A stretch of DNA of 64,000 bases from Pseudomonadota bacterium. GTDB taxonomy: Bacteria; Pseudomonadota; Alphaproteobacteria; Rhizobiales; Devosiaceae. Each line of letters begins with the position of its first letter. Position 1 is the stretch's first letter. Position numbers and translations under genes: made by a program. The notes beneath the pieces were generated by a model. The model searched no databases and was not told the DNA's origin. It worked only from the letters and a program-made list of their open reading frames with translations. Below, one piece after another: positions 17,178 through 25,851 of the stretch. The stretch covers positions 434,001 through 498,000 of the forward strand of contig JAEWGT010000011.1 of the NCBI GenBank assembly GCA_023388175.1. Reading direction: 5' to 3'.

Positions 17178-18386
17178 TCATGCTGCCAAGTGGGCAGCGG
17201 CCTGCTCGATGGGCAGCGATATGGCAACGGTGGTCCCGAGGGTTGGGGCAGAGTCGATCGCCAGGTGCCCGCCGCTCTGCTCGGCGATGGCGCGCGCGAT
17301 GGAAATGCCCAGCCCCGGCCCGCCGCCATTGCGGGCAAAAGTGGCGTCGCCCATGGCGAAAGGCTGGCTGAGACTGGCGAGGCGCTCTTCGCTCATGCCG
17401 ATGCCGGTATCGCTGATTTCGATGACGACGCCGTCGTCGGCGGCATAGGCACTGAGGGTGATCGTGCCGCCGGCACGGGTGAAGCGAACGGCATTGTCCA
17501 CCATGTTGCCGATCATGCGGGTGAGGCCCAGCCGGTCGCCGCGCAATACTGCCCCGGTGGCGGGGCCGACGGTAAAATTCATGCCGGCGCGCTTGATCTG
17601 GGGCTCGAAGCGCTTGGTGACAGTTGTCATCACCTCGTCAAGCAACACTATGTCCTGCCTCAGATTTTTCTGTCCGCTTTCGAGCTCGACAAGGTCGAGA
17701 ATGGTGGCGAAGGAGTTGAGCAGGTGTTGGCCGGAGGATTTTATCGACTGCACATAGTCGCGGTATCGATTGTCGCCAAGCGCGCCATAGGCCTCATGCT
17801 CCATCAGTTCTGCAAAGCCGATAATGTGATTGAGCGGAGTGCGGATATCGTGGCTCACATGGGCCAGAAAGTTGGTCTTGGCGCGGCTTGCCGCCTCCGC
17901 CTTCAGCTTTTCCTCGTGGTATTGTCGCGCCAGAAGCCTTTGTTCCTGCTTGATATTTTCAAACAGGGTGCCAAGCCGTTCCTGCTCCAGTTCGTCACTG
18001 CTCCTGCGGCGCGAGGCCGCGAAGATGATGATGCCCGCAAGGGCGAAAGCGAGCATGCCGCGCCCGGCAATGCCGGCAATTGCGGTTTGCTGCGCTCCTG
18101 AAACAAAATTCTGCTCGGTGGCGCGCATGGCGGCATCGGAGACGTTTTCACCGATGAGGCTGGCGCGTGAAATGGTGGTCGCCTGCGATAAGCCGTTGCC
18201 AGATATGGCTATTTCGTCTGGCCAGTGCTTCAGGCTGTGGCTGGCATCGTAAAGGACGAACAGGCAGGCGGAGAGCAGTGCGGTAGCGGCGACGATGACG
18301 CTGAGGTGACACAAGCGTCCAGTGACCTGACCTTTGCCGGCGCGGAATCCAAGCGCGCCGACGCCGGATATCCCCGACGACCGCAT
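17178..18386 (-). CDS. PleC-like membrane histidine kinase
   Basis: 402 aa from the ATG at 18386, preceded by GGAG at good spacing; a longer frame is unsupported. Two hydrophobic segments (about residues 17-40 and 108-128) bracket a short extracytoplasmic loop. A helical linker leads to H179 in 'HVSHDIRTPLNHIIGF', then 'SGQHLLNS' typical of PleC/DivJ-type kinases, N-box 'MVDNAVRF' and G-boxes 'DTGIGM' and 'GPGLGIS'. No PAS or receiver domain. It has no adjacent response regulator, so it probably signals to a DivK-like or orphan regulator encoded elsewhere. It converges on glnE. Confidence 0.88.
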   Translation of the reverse strand: MRSSGISGVGALGFRAGKGQVTGRLCHLSVIVAATALLSACLFVLYDASHSLKHWPDEIAISGNGLSQATTISRASLIGENVSDAAMRATEQNFVSGAQQTAIAGIAGRGMLAFALAGIIIFAASRRRSSDELEQERLGTLFENIKQEQRLLARQYHEEKLKAEAASRAKTNFLAHVSHDIRTPLNHIIGFAELMEHEAYGALGDNRYRDYVQSIKSSGQHLLNSFATILDLVELESGQKNLRQDIVLLDEVMTTVTKRFEPQIKRAGMNFTVGPATGAVLRGDRLGLTRMIGNMVDNAVRFTRAGGTITLSAYAADDGVVIEISDTGIGMSEERLASLSQPFAMGDATFARNGGGPGLGISIARAIAEQSGGHLAIDSAPTLGTTVAISLPIEQAAAHLAA

Positions 18387-18642
18387 GAAAATCTCCAGTT
18401 TTAGTAGAAGGTTAGCCCCGAACCATTCAGCTCTTAATAAGGTATGAATCAGGTGAGGTCCGGCTGTCCATAGGCACTTTTTGCCGGGTCGGGGCTCGGT
18501 TGGAAAAAGCGGAGTCGGCTGAATCACTTAGCGGTGAAGAAAAAATCTTCCAATGTCGCGCCGTCGTGATTTGGACTGCAAACGTTCGCCTTTACAACGC
18601 GTGCGTTAGCAGGCTGTTGACGTTGAGCCTCGGTCAAAGGCG
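18387..18642. other. Intergenic stretch between pepN end and the kinase start
   Basis: About 256 bases upstream of the minus-strand kinase gene, less GC-rich than its surroundings around 18400-18600, with several T/A-rich patches that could hold its promoter. I see no convincing coding frame and no unambiguous promoter hexamers. Confidence 0.4.
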
Positions 18643-18670
18643 AAAACGGGAGGCTGGCGTCAGCCTCCCG
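18643..18670 (-). terminator. Intrinsic terminator of pepN
   Basis: A perfect 10-bp stem (18647-18656 with 18661-18670, CGGGAGGCTG/CAGCCTCCCG) with a 4-base loop. Read on the minus strand it is followed by four U residues, 10 bases past the pepN stop. Confidence 0.85.
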
Positions 18671-18679
18671 TCACGATGA

Positions 18680-21316
18680 TCAGACCGCCAGGATACGGTC
18701 GAGAATTTCACCGACATTGCGGCTGAGGCTGTGCTGACTTTTGAGCGCTTCCAGCGCCGCCTTGCCGGCGTCGCGGCGGCCCGCCTCAAGCGTCGGCAGA
18801 ATGCGGAAGCCGGTCAGGATGCGCGAGGCAACCTGCGGGTTGACCTTGTCGATCTCGGCGACCGCTTCGCTCACGAAACGGAAGCCCGCACCGTCCGCCC
18901 GCGCAAACTGCGTCGGGTTGCTCATCACGAAGGCGCCAAGCAGGGAGCGCAGCCGGTTCGGATTGGTCCGCGGGAAATCCGGAGCGGCAAGCGTGGCGCG
19001 CATGCGCTCGATGACGCCATCGTCCGGGGCCTGGGCCGAAGCGGTGAGCCATTTGTCGAAGACCAGTGGGTCGCCGGCAAAGCGGGTGCGGAAGTCACCA
19101 AGCAAGCCTTGAGCATCGCTTGTCCAGTTATGCGCCGAGATGGCCATTGCGGCATAGCGGTCGGTCATATTGGAGGCCGAATGGTACTGGGCGGCGGCAA
19201 GAGCGGCGCCGCGGTCCGATCCCGCGGTCAACAGGATCAGCAACCCGTTGCGCAGGGAACGCCGTCCGGCCTGAGCAGCGTCGGGGCTGTAGGGCTCGGG
19301 AACCGTCAGCGCGTCATAGTCGGTCTCCAGCTTTTCAGCGATGGGGCCTACAAGGGTTTTGATGAGATCGTCACGCGCGGCGGCGATGGCGTCCGGATCG
19401 ACGTCCTTGCCGATATGGCGTCCGATGGCAGGCTCACTGGGTATGGTGATGGCCAGCGCCTTGAAGGCGTGGTCGAGATCGGGATTGTCCAGCGTGTCGA
19501 CCAGCGCCTGACGCAGCGCGTCCGCGTCGGCCTCCGACCAACGGCGGCCATGGGCGGCCTCGGCGATCAGATTGGTTGCCACGGTCTGGATTGCGTCCCA
19601 GCGGTTGAACGGGTCGCTGTCGTGCCGCGCGAGAAACAGCAGATCATTCTGGCTGAGGCTGGACGTCACCTTGACGGGGGCAGAGAACGCCCGGAACAGC
19701 GAAGGCACCGGCCTGTTGGCGACGCCGCTGAAGGTGAGGGTGATGCTGGCAGTGTCGAGCAGGATCAGGTCATCGCGCACCGTGCCGCCGGAGACCCCGC
19801 TCCAGCCCAGTGGGCTGCCATTGGGGCCAATCAGGCCAAAACGCACCGGTATAAGCAGCGGCTGCTTGTCCGTCTGGCCCGGCGTCGGGTCCACTTTCTG
19901 GCTGAGGGTCAGCGTATAGGTCTGGCTGGCCGCGTCATAGGCATCCGAGACGCTGACCTGCGGCGTTCCGGCTTGCAGGTACCAGGTGATGAACTGGCTG
20001 AGGTCGGTGCCGGTCGCATCCTCGAACACCTTGATGAAGGCTTCGATCGTGGTCGCCTCGCCGTCATGGCGCTCGAAATAGAGGTCCATGCCCTTGCGGA
20101 ACCCGGCTTCGCCCAACAGCGTCGCCAGCATGCGCACCACTTCGGCGCCCTTCTCGTAGATCGTGGTCGTATAGAAGTTGTTGATCTCGCGATAGTGGTC
20201 GGGCCGGGGTGGATGGGCCAGGGGGCCGCCATCCTCGGGGAACTGGCTGGCGCGCAGGTTCTGTACGTCGTGGATGCGCTGCACCGGGCGGCTGCGCTCG
20301 TCCGAGGTAAATTCCTGATCGCGGTAAACGGTCAGCCCTTCCTTGAGGCAGAGCTGGAACCAGTCGCGGCAGGTAATGCGATTGCCGGTCCAGTTATGGA
20401 AATATTCGTGGGCAATGACCCGCTCGATGCCATGGTAATTGGCATCTGTCGCGGTCTCCGGTTTGGCGAAGACCAGCTTGTCGTTGAAGATATTGAGCCC
20501 CTTGTTCTCCATCGCGCCGAAATTGAAGTCGGAAACGGCGACGATATTGAAGATGTCGAGATCATATTCGCGTCCAAAGCGGCGCTCGTCCCAGGCCATG
20601 GAGCGCTTGAGACTGTCCATGGCGTAGTGGCATTCGCCTTCCTTGCCATGGCTGGCATAGATCGCCAGATCGATCTTGCGTCCGCTCATGGTCGTGAAGC
20701 TGTCGGTGATCGAGCCGAGATCGCCGGCCACCAGCGCAAAGAGATAGGCCGGCTTTGGGAACGGGTCCTGCCAGACGGCATAGTGCATGCCATCTCCGGC
20801 ATCGCCGCTCTCGATCGGATTGCCATTGGCCAGCAGCACCGGGGCGATGGCGAGGGGCGCAGTCATCCGCACCGTGAAAGGGGCAAGGATGTCGGGGCGG
20901 TCCAGATAATAGGTGATGCGGCGGAAGCCTTCGGGCTCGCACTGGGTACACCAGGTGCCGCTGGACCGATAAAGCCCCATGAGCTTGGTATTGGCTTCGG
21001 GGCGGAGTGTGACTTCGGTGTCGAGCACGAAACGACGATTCGGCGGCTCGACTACCGTGAGGCTGCTGGCATCGGCCAGATAGGCCGACAGCGCCAGCGG
21101 CGCACCATCAATGGCAATCGAATCCAGCCTGAGTTCGTCGCCATCCAGAACCAGTGGCGTCCCCGGCGCGGTTTCCTCGCGCGGCTCGATGGTCAATTGC
21201 GCCCTGACGCGGGTATTGTCCTCCAGGATGCGGAAGTCCAGTTCTACTGACACGATCCGGTACGGGGTCGGGGCATAGTCCTTGAGGTAGATGGTCTGTT
21301 CGCTGTCAGTGCGCAT
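18680..21316 (-). CDS. pepN: Aminopeptidase N (M1 family)
   Basis: 878 aa, the usual length. A cytoplasmic zinc metalloprotease that removes N-terminal residues from peptides. The zinc site is complete: H303-E-x-x-H307 in 'AHEYFHNWTGNRIT' and the third ligand E326 in 'LKEGLTVYRDQ'. The exopeptidase motif 'GAMENKGLN' lies about 40 residues before it. The C-terminal half is the helical DUF3458-type region typical of the Gram-negative PepN branch. Monocistronic, with its own terminator downstream. Confidence 0.97.
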   Translation of the reverse strand: MRTDSEQTIYLKDYAPTPYRIVSVELDFRILEDNTRVRAQLTIEPREETAPGTPLVLDGDELRLDSIAIDGAPLALSAYLADASSLTVVEPPNRRFVLDTEVTLRPEANTKLMGLYRSSGTWCTQCEPEGFRRITYYLDRPDILAPFTVRMTAPLAIAPVLLANGNPIESGDAGDGMHYAVWQDPFPKPAYLFALVAGDLGSITDSFTTMSGRKIDLAIYASHGKEGECHYAMDSLKRSMAWDERRFGREYDLDIFNIVAVSDFNFGAMENKGLNIFNDKLVFAKPETATDANYHGIERVIAHEYFHNWTGNRITCRDWFQLCLKEGLTVYRDQEFTSDERSRPVQRIHDVQNLRASQFPEDGGPLAHPPRPDHYREINNFYTTTIYEKGAEVVRMLATLLGEAGFRKGMDLYFERHDGEATTIEAFIKVFEDATGTDLSQFITWYLQAGTPQVSVSDAYDAASQTYTLTLSQKVDPTPGQTDKQPLLIPVRFGLIGPNGSPLGWSGVSGGTVRDDLILLDTASITLTFSGVANRPVPSLFRAFSAPVKVTSSLSQNDLLFLARHDSDPFNRWDAIQTVATNLIAEAAHGRRWSEADADALRQALVDTLDNPDLDHAFKALAITIPSEPAIGRHIGKDVDPDAIAAARDDLIKTLVGPIAEKLETDYDALTVPEPYSPDAAQAGRRSLRNGLLILLTAGSDRGAALAAAQYHSASNMTDRYAAMAISAHNWTSDAQGLLGDFRTRFAGDPLVFDKWLTASAQAPDDGVIERMRATLAAPDFPRTNPNRLRSLLGAFVMSNPTQFARADGAGFRFVSEAVAEIDKVNPQVASRILTGFRILPTLEAGRRDAGKAALEALKSQHSLSRNVGEILDRILAV

Positions 21317-21707
21317 AGGTGGTCCAGTTACTTGTTGTCTTAGTCCGCAAGAATGGCTCTTCGGACGTTACTCCACCGGGTGAGGAAGCTGAAGACCGCC
21401 GTTTTATCTTCAATCCGCCCTTGGCTGTGTCTGTCTGGCCACAGCCGACTCGTCGTTCTTGTGTATTCTATGCGGCTCTCGGCTGCATAGCATGTCTCAT
21501 CGCCGTCAATTGCGACGGCATTGGGGAGGAGCGCTATGAAGCTGCCTGCACGACGCCCCCCTGCACCAATAGGTCGCAGGAGCGCCGGTTCCGAAATTTC
21601 CGCGCGGATAGCTGCCGCCGGCCATATCGCGCCCTGGTCTCAAGCAAAGCTGAGGCTGTGTGGCTGTGGGTCGTCTGCTGAAACGCCGTGACAAGAAGTG
21701 GTCTTGA
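21317..21707 (+). other. 391-base intergenic region with stacked hairpins and small ORFs
   Basis: This lies between divergent pepN and the first ABC transporter gene. Several inverted repeats are stacked in order: GGCTGTG/CCACAGCC-like around 21422-21446; a stem of eight pairs around 21468-21488; and GCCGTC/GACGGC at about 21502-21519. These are followed by a strong GGGGAGGAG. A long weak frame through the region (21319-21681) has no domain and low coding quality. The stretch may be a structured leader for the exporter genes; no named RNA family was recognised. Confidence 0.35.
21536..21691 (+). CDS. Possible small ORF (51 aa) before the ABC exporter gene
   Basis: ATG at 21536 preceded by GGAGGAG at ideal spacing, ending 16 bases before the ABC transporter start. 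The predicted peptide is Arg/Pro/Ala-rich with a C-C pair near its end ('LCGCGS') and no signal peptide or membrane segment. The strong ribosome binding site is the main argument. The composition looks like non-coding GC-rich DNA, so it may instead be a translated leader that couples ribosomes to the downstream gene. Confidence 0.3.
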   Translation: MKLPARRPPAPIGRRSAGSEISARIAAAGHIAPWSQAKLRLCGCGSSAETP

Positions 21708-23561
21708 ATGATGTTCCGTTGGTTTGAAACACGCCTCGATGCTTATCCGAAAGGCGATCCTGTCGAGCCGCCAAAAGGCCTGCTCGCATTTTGCCTCCAT
21801 TACAGCCACGGGGCCAAGCGCTGGCTGTTTCTGATGGCCGCCGCCGCTGCCGCCGTGGCGGTGGGGGAAATCATCGTCTTCGGCTTTATCGGCGACGTGG
21901 TGAACTGGCTGGCCGGCGCCAATCCGGACACCTTCCTTGAGACCGATGGCTGGAAACTGGTGCTGATGGGCCTGACCATCGCGCTGATCCTGCCGGCGAT
22001 CCAGATGCTCTCCATGCTGGTCATGCACCAGACATTGCTCGGCAATTTCCCCCAGCGCATCCGCTGGATGGCTCATCGCTATCTGATCCGTCAGTCGATG
22101 AGCTATTTCCAGGACGAGTTTGCCGGCCGCATCGGCGCCAAGCTGATGCAGACATCGCTCGCCGTGCGCGAAGTGGTGATGAAGCTGCTCGACATGCTGG
22201 TCTATGTCGTCGTCTATTTCACCGGCGCAGTCATTCTTGCAGCATCCGCCGATTGGCGGCTGGCCATACCCTTCCTCGTCTGGCTGGCGGCCTATGTGAC
22301 GCTGATGATCTATTTCATCCCGCGGCTTGGTGGCATTTCGCAGGCTCAGGCCGATGCGCGTTCGATGATGACCGGGCGCGTCGTGGACAGCTACACCAAT
22401 ATCGCCACGGTCAAGCTGTTCAGCCATTCCAACCGCGAGGAAACCTACGCCAAGGAGGCCATGGATGGCTTCCTGGATACGGTTTACCGCCAGATGCGGC
22501 TGTTCACCCTGCTCAATGCACTGGTCAACTGGTCCAACGCCCTGCTGCTGGCCTCGGTGGGCGCCATGGGCATCTGGCTGTGGATGCAGGGGCTGATGAC
22601 GCCGGGCTCGCTCGCCGTGTCGCTGGGGCTGGTCATGCGCTTCCAGGGCATGAGCCAGTGGGTGATGTGGGAAATGTCCTCGCTGTTCGAGAATATCGGC
22701 ACGGTGCGCGACGGCATTTCATCGATCTCGCTGCCGCGCGTGGTCGCCGACCAGCCCGACGCCAAGGCCCTGCCTGTGGTCAAGGGCGACATCAAGTTCG
22801 ACAACGTGTCCTTCCACTATGGCAAGGAAAAGGGCGTGATCGAAGGGTTGAACCTGCATATCCAGCCGGGCGAGAAGATCGGTCTCGTCGGTCGCTCGGG
22901 TGCAGGCAAGTCCACCATCGTCAACCTGTTGCTGCGCTTCTACGATCGGGCCGATGGACGGGTGCTGATCGACGGGCACGATATCTCCAGGGTCACGCAG
23001 GATAGTCTGCGCGCCAATATCGGCGTGGTGACGCAGGACACGTCGCTTCTGCATCGTTCGGTGCGCGACAACATCATCTATGGCCGCCCTGACGCGACCG
23101 ACGAGATGATGATTGCTGCTGCCGAGCAGGCAGAAGCAGCGGACTTCATCAAGACGCTGACCGACCTGCAGGGACGAAAGGGTTATGATGCCCATGTCGG
23201 CGAGCGCGGGGTGAAGCTCTCCGGTGGACAGCGGCAGCGTATCGCCATTGCGCGCGTATTGCTCAAGAATGCGCCGATCCTGGTGCTGGACGAAGCGACT
23301 TCGGCGCTCGATTCCGAAGTCGAGGCGGCAATCCAGGGCCAATTGCAGATGCTCATGGCCGGCAAGACCGTGATCGCCATCGCCCACCGCCTGTCCACCA
23401 TAGCCATGATGGACCGGCTGGTGGTGTTGGATAAGGGCCGTGTGGTGGAGCAGGGCACGCATGCCCAGCTCGTCGATAGCGGCGGGATTTACAGCCAGCT
23501 CTGGCACCGGCAATCTGGCGGCTTCATCGATGCCGATCAGGGTGACGAGGCGGCGGAGTAG
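21708..23561 (+). CDS. ABC exporter half-transporter (membrane + ATPase), copy 1
   Basis: 617 aa. N-terminal exporter-type membrane domain with six segments (about residues 40-330), C-terminal ATPase with Walker A 'GRSGAGKST' (about 395), signature 'LSGGQRQR' (about 504), Walker B 'ILVLDEATSALD' and the H-loop 'IAHRLST'. All catalytic motifs are intact. Two Met codons open the frame and either may be used. It forms a pair with the second 617-aa copy 330 bases downstream. The ATPase halves are nearly alike while the membrane halves diverge, which suggests a heterodimeric lipid or drug exporter. Substrate unknown. Confidence 0.88.
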   Translation: MMFRWFETRLDAYPKGDPVEPPKGLLAFCLHYSHGAKRWLFLMAAAAAAVAVGEIIVFGFIGDVVNWLAGANPDTFLETDGWKLVLMGLTIALILPAIQMLSMLVMHQTLLGNFPQRIRWMAHRYLIRQSMSYFQDEFAGRIGAKLMQTSLAVREVVMKLLDMLVYVVVYFTGAVILAASADWRLAIPFLVWLAAYVTLMIYFIPRLGGISQAQADARSMMTGRVVDSYTNIATVKLFSHSNREETYAKEAMDGFLDTVYRQMRLFTLLNALVNWSNALLLASVGAMGIWLWMQGLMTPGSLAVSLGLVMRFQGMSQWVMWEMSSLFENIGTVRDGISSISLPRVVADQPDAKALPVVKGDIKFDNVSFHYGKEKGVIEGLNLHIQPGEKIGLVGRSGAGKSTIVNLLLRFYDRADGRVLIDGHDISRVTQDSLRANIGVVTQDTSLLHRSVRDNIIYGRPDATDEMMIAAAEQAEAADFIKTLTDLQGRKGYDAHVGERGVKLSGGQRQRIAIARVLLKNAPILVLDEATSALDSEVEAAIQGQLQMLMAGKTVIAIAHRLSTIAMMDRLVVLDKGRVVEQGTHAQLVDSGGIYSQLWHRQSGGFIDADQGDEAAE

Positions 23562-23570
23562 AAAGTCTTT

Positions 23571-23716
23571 CTTCCTTCTCCCCGTGCGGGAGAAGGTGCC
23601 CGAAGGGCGGATGAGGGGTCTGCGATCTCTCGACCAATGCGGAGACGGTGGGACCCCTCACCCGTCTCGGCCTGCGGCCGATCCACCCTCTCCCGCCAGG
23701 GGAGGGGGAAGGGCCG
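23571..23716. repeat. Rhizobial-type palindromic repeat pair
   Basis: Two inverted arms: left (about 23571-23622) with 'CTTCTCCCCGTGCGGGAGAAGG' style hairpin followed by 'GTGCCCGAAGGGCGGATGAG', right (about 23656-23716) with 'CCCCTCACCCGTC', a GGCC-rich hairpin and 'CCCTCTCCCGCCAGGGGAGG'. The same modules recur at about 61850-62040. Such elements are scattered through Hyphomicrobiales genomes and here fill the space between the two exporter genes. Confidence 0.85.
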
Positions 23717-23748
23717 GCGAATAAACGACCAACCAAAGGAGTACCCAG

Positions 23749-23844
23749 ATGGGTGACATCATCAAGTTCATGGATCGAACCAATGCGCAGCCCAATGCCG
23801 CCATGGCGGCCAAATGCACCAAATCGGACCGATACCGAACCTGA
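23749..23844 (+). CDS. Small ORF (31 aa) between the two ABC exporter genes
   Basis: Begins 'MGDIIKFMDRTNAQ', with AAAGGAG centred about 9 bases before the ATG, one of the best ribosome binding sites in the window. No signal peptide or membrane segment. The opening 'MGDIIKF' recalls short proteins of Hyphomicrobiales that start 'M-G/A-x-V/I-I-x-F'. It ends 46 bases before the second ABC gene. Real translation is plausible; function unknown. It could serve translational coupling or be a genuine microprotein. Confidence 0.45.
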   Translation: MGDIIKFMDRTNAQPNAAMAAKCTKSDRYRT

Positions 23845-23890
23845 CCCAACATAAACTGCGTCAGGCGCGGCTCACTTAAAGAGCAGAACC

Positions 23891-25744
23891 ATGTTCAACC
23901 GCGTCGTAAACTATTTCGACAATCTCTATTCGCCCGTCGCACTGGCCGAGAACCGCCAGCCGCCCATGGGGCTCAAGCCTTTCGTTGGCTATTTCGTCGG
24001 CCAGTTCAAAGCCGCCTTCATCCTCCGCTTCATCCTTGTGTCCGTCGGCTCCGTCGCCGATGCGCTGATGCCCGTTTTCGTCGGGCTGATCGTGGGCATG
24101 CTGGCCACCACCAATCCCGGTGAAATCTTCGACCAGCACAGTCAGACCCTGCTCTGGATGATCGTCGTCGTCGTACTGGTGCGGCCGGCGGCATTTCTCA
24201 TGGATACGCTGATCCGCAACCATGGCATCGTGCCCAATCTGGTGGATCTGATCCGCTGGCAGAGCCATTGGCATGTCATCCGCCAGAGCTGGACCTTCTT
24301 CCAGAACGACTTTGCCGGGCGTATCGCCAACAAGATCATCCAGGCTGGTGAAGCCATCGAAATCGGTGTGAACCTCACCATCGACGCCGCCTGGTATGCG
24401 CTGGTCTTCGTCGTGGTCGCCATTGTGGTGCTGGCCGGGCTCGATCCGGTGCTGCTGGTGCCGATCGGGGTGTGGCTGCTGCTTTACGCAGTGCTCTTCA
24501 CCATCACCATGCCGCTCATCGCCCGCTATTCCGAAACCCTGTCGGAGGCCAAGTCGGTGATGACGGGACGGATCGTGGACAGCTACACCAACATCCAGAC
24601 CCTCAAGACCTTTGCCACCGGCGAACATGAGGACAGATATGTCTCCGACAGCGTGATGGATCATGCCGTGGAGTTCCGCAAATTGATGCGGGTCTTCACC
24701 TATATGTGGTCGATCCTGTTCCTGCTCAATGCGGGGCTTGTGGTGTCGGTGACCTGGCTGGCGCTGGCCGGCTGGAACAATGGCACGCTGACCGCCGCGG
24801 CGGTGGCCACGGCGATCCCGTTTGCCCTCCAGATCATGAATATGAGTGGCTGGATATTGGAGATCGGCTCCAACATCTTCCGGCAGGTCGGCACGACGCG
24901 GGACTCGATGGACACCATCGCCCAGCCCCTCACCATGCTGGATGCGCCCGAGGCGAAGCCGCTTGAGGTCAAGGCCGGCGAGCTGGTTTATGACAAGGTC
25001 AGCTTCAACTACTGGCGCGGCAAGGAGGGCTCGGTGATCGACGAGTTCAGCCTTGCCATCCAGCCGGGCGAGAAGATCGGGCTGGTCGGGCGCTCTGGCT
25101 CCGGCAAATCGACGCTGGTGAACCTGGCTCTGCGCATGTTCGATGTGCAGGAAGGCGCCATCCGCATCGATGGCAAGGATGTGCGGGAGGTGACGCAGGA
25201 AAGCCTGCGCGCGGCCATCGGGCTGGTCAGTCAGGATACGTCCCTGCTGCATCGGTCGGTGCGGGAAAACCTCAAATATGGCCGCTATGACGCGACCGAC
25301 GAGGAAATGATCCGCGCCGCCGAACAGGCCAATATTCATGACGTGATCATGGGCCTTTCCGATCCCCAGGGCCGCAAGGGCTATGATGCCCATGTCGGCG
25401 AGCGGGGGGTGAAACTGTCGGGCGGTCAGCGTCAGCGTGTGGCCATTGCCAGGGTTCTGCTCAAGAATGCACCGATCCTTGTGCTGGACGAGGCGACCTC
25501 GGCGCTGGACTCCGAAGTCGAGGCGGCCATTCAGGAGCAACTGACGCATCTTATGTCCGGCAAGACGGTGATCGCCATCGCCCATCGCCTGTCCACCATC
25601 GCCGCCATGGACCGGCTGGTGGTGCTGGAAAAGGGCCGCATCGTGGAAGAGGGCAGTCATGCCCAACTGCTGGCGGCGGGCGGCCACTACGCCATGCTCT
25701 GGGAACGCCAGTCCGGCGGTTTTCTGGACTTGGAGGCGTCCTGA
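23891..25744 (+). CDS. ABC exporter half-transporter (membrane + ATPase), copy 2
   Basis: 617 aa, same length and architecture as copy 1. Six membrane segments in the first 340 residues, Walker A 'GRSGSGKST' (about 399), signature 'LSGGQRQRVAIAR', Walker B 'ILVLDEATSALD' and H-loop 'IAHRLST'. Long blocks of the ATPase domain match copy 1 almost residue for residue ('KGYDAHVGERGVKLSGGQRQ'), so the pair arose by duplication. Neither ATPase shows the degenerate site common in heterodimeric exporters. Substrate unknown. Confidence 0.88.
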   Translation: MFNRVVNYFDNLYSPVALAENRQPPMGLKPFVGYFVGQFKAAFILRFILVSVGSVADALMPVFVGLIVGMLATTNPGEIFDQHSQTLLWMIVVVVLVRPAAFLMDTLIRNHGIVPNLVDLIRWQSHWHVIRQSWTFFQNDFAGRIANKIIQAGEAIEIGVNLTIDAAWYALVFVVVAIVVLAGLDPVLLVPIGVWLLLYAVLFTITMPLIARYSETLSEAKSVMTGRIVDSYTNIQTLKTFATGEHEDRYVSDSVMDHAVEFRKLMRVFTYMWSILFLLNAGLVVSVTWLALAGWNNGTLTAAAVATAIPFALQIMNMSGWILEIGSNIFRQVGTTRDSMDTIAQPLTMLDAPEAKPLEVKAGELVYDKVSFNYWRGKEGSVIDEFSLAIQPGEKIGLVGRSGSGKSTLVNLALRMFDVQEGAIRIDGKDVREVTQESLRAAIGLVSQDTSLLHRSVRENLKYGRYDATDEEMIRAAEQANIHDVIMGLSDPQGRKGYDAHVGERGVKLSGGQRQRVAIARVLLKNAPILVLDEATSALDSEVEAAIQEQLTHLMSGKTVIAIAHRLSTIAAMDRLVVLEKGRIVEEGSHAQLLAAGGHYAMLWERQSGGFLDLEAS

Positions 25745-25826
25745 AAGGCCAATCGCGCCAGTGGCGCGACTGGAGCCGACAAGGCCATGAGGGCTATGCC
25801 TGAATGGCGGGGCGTCCTGAAAGACG

Positions 25827-25850
25827 GGGGCGGGGTTTTGGCTCCGCCCC
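25827..25850 (-). terminator. Terminator-like hairpin downstream of the GGDEF/EAL gene
   Basis: A 9-bp stem including one G-T pair (25827-25835 with 25842-25850) lies immediately after the minus-strand stop codon, with only a weak T tract on the minus strand. It may act in both directions between convergent genes. Confidence 0.5.
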
Positions 25851-25851
25851 T

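Noticed and set aside
18731..21250. 839-residue open frame on the + strand opposite aminopeptidase N
   Set aside because: It is an antisense shadow of a high-GC gene: composition rich in Arg, Gly, Val and His, no domain, and pepN on the other strand has an intact zinc site.
21319..21681. 120-residue frame before the first ABC exporter
   Set aside because: No domain, odd composition, and it runs through several hairpins. The two shorter frames with better start signals are kept as tentative instead.
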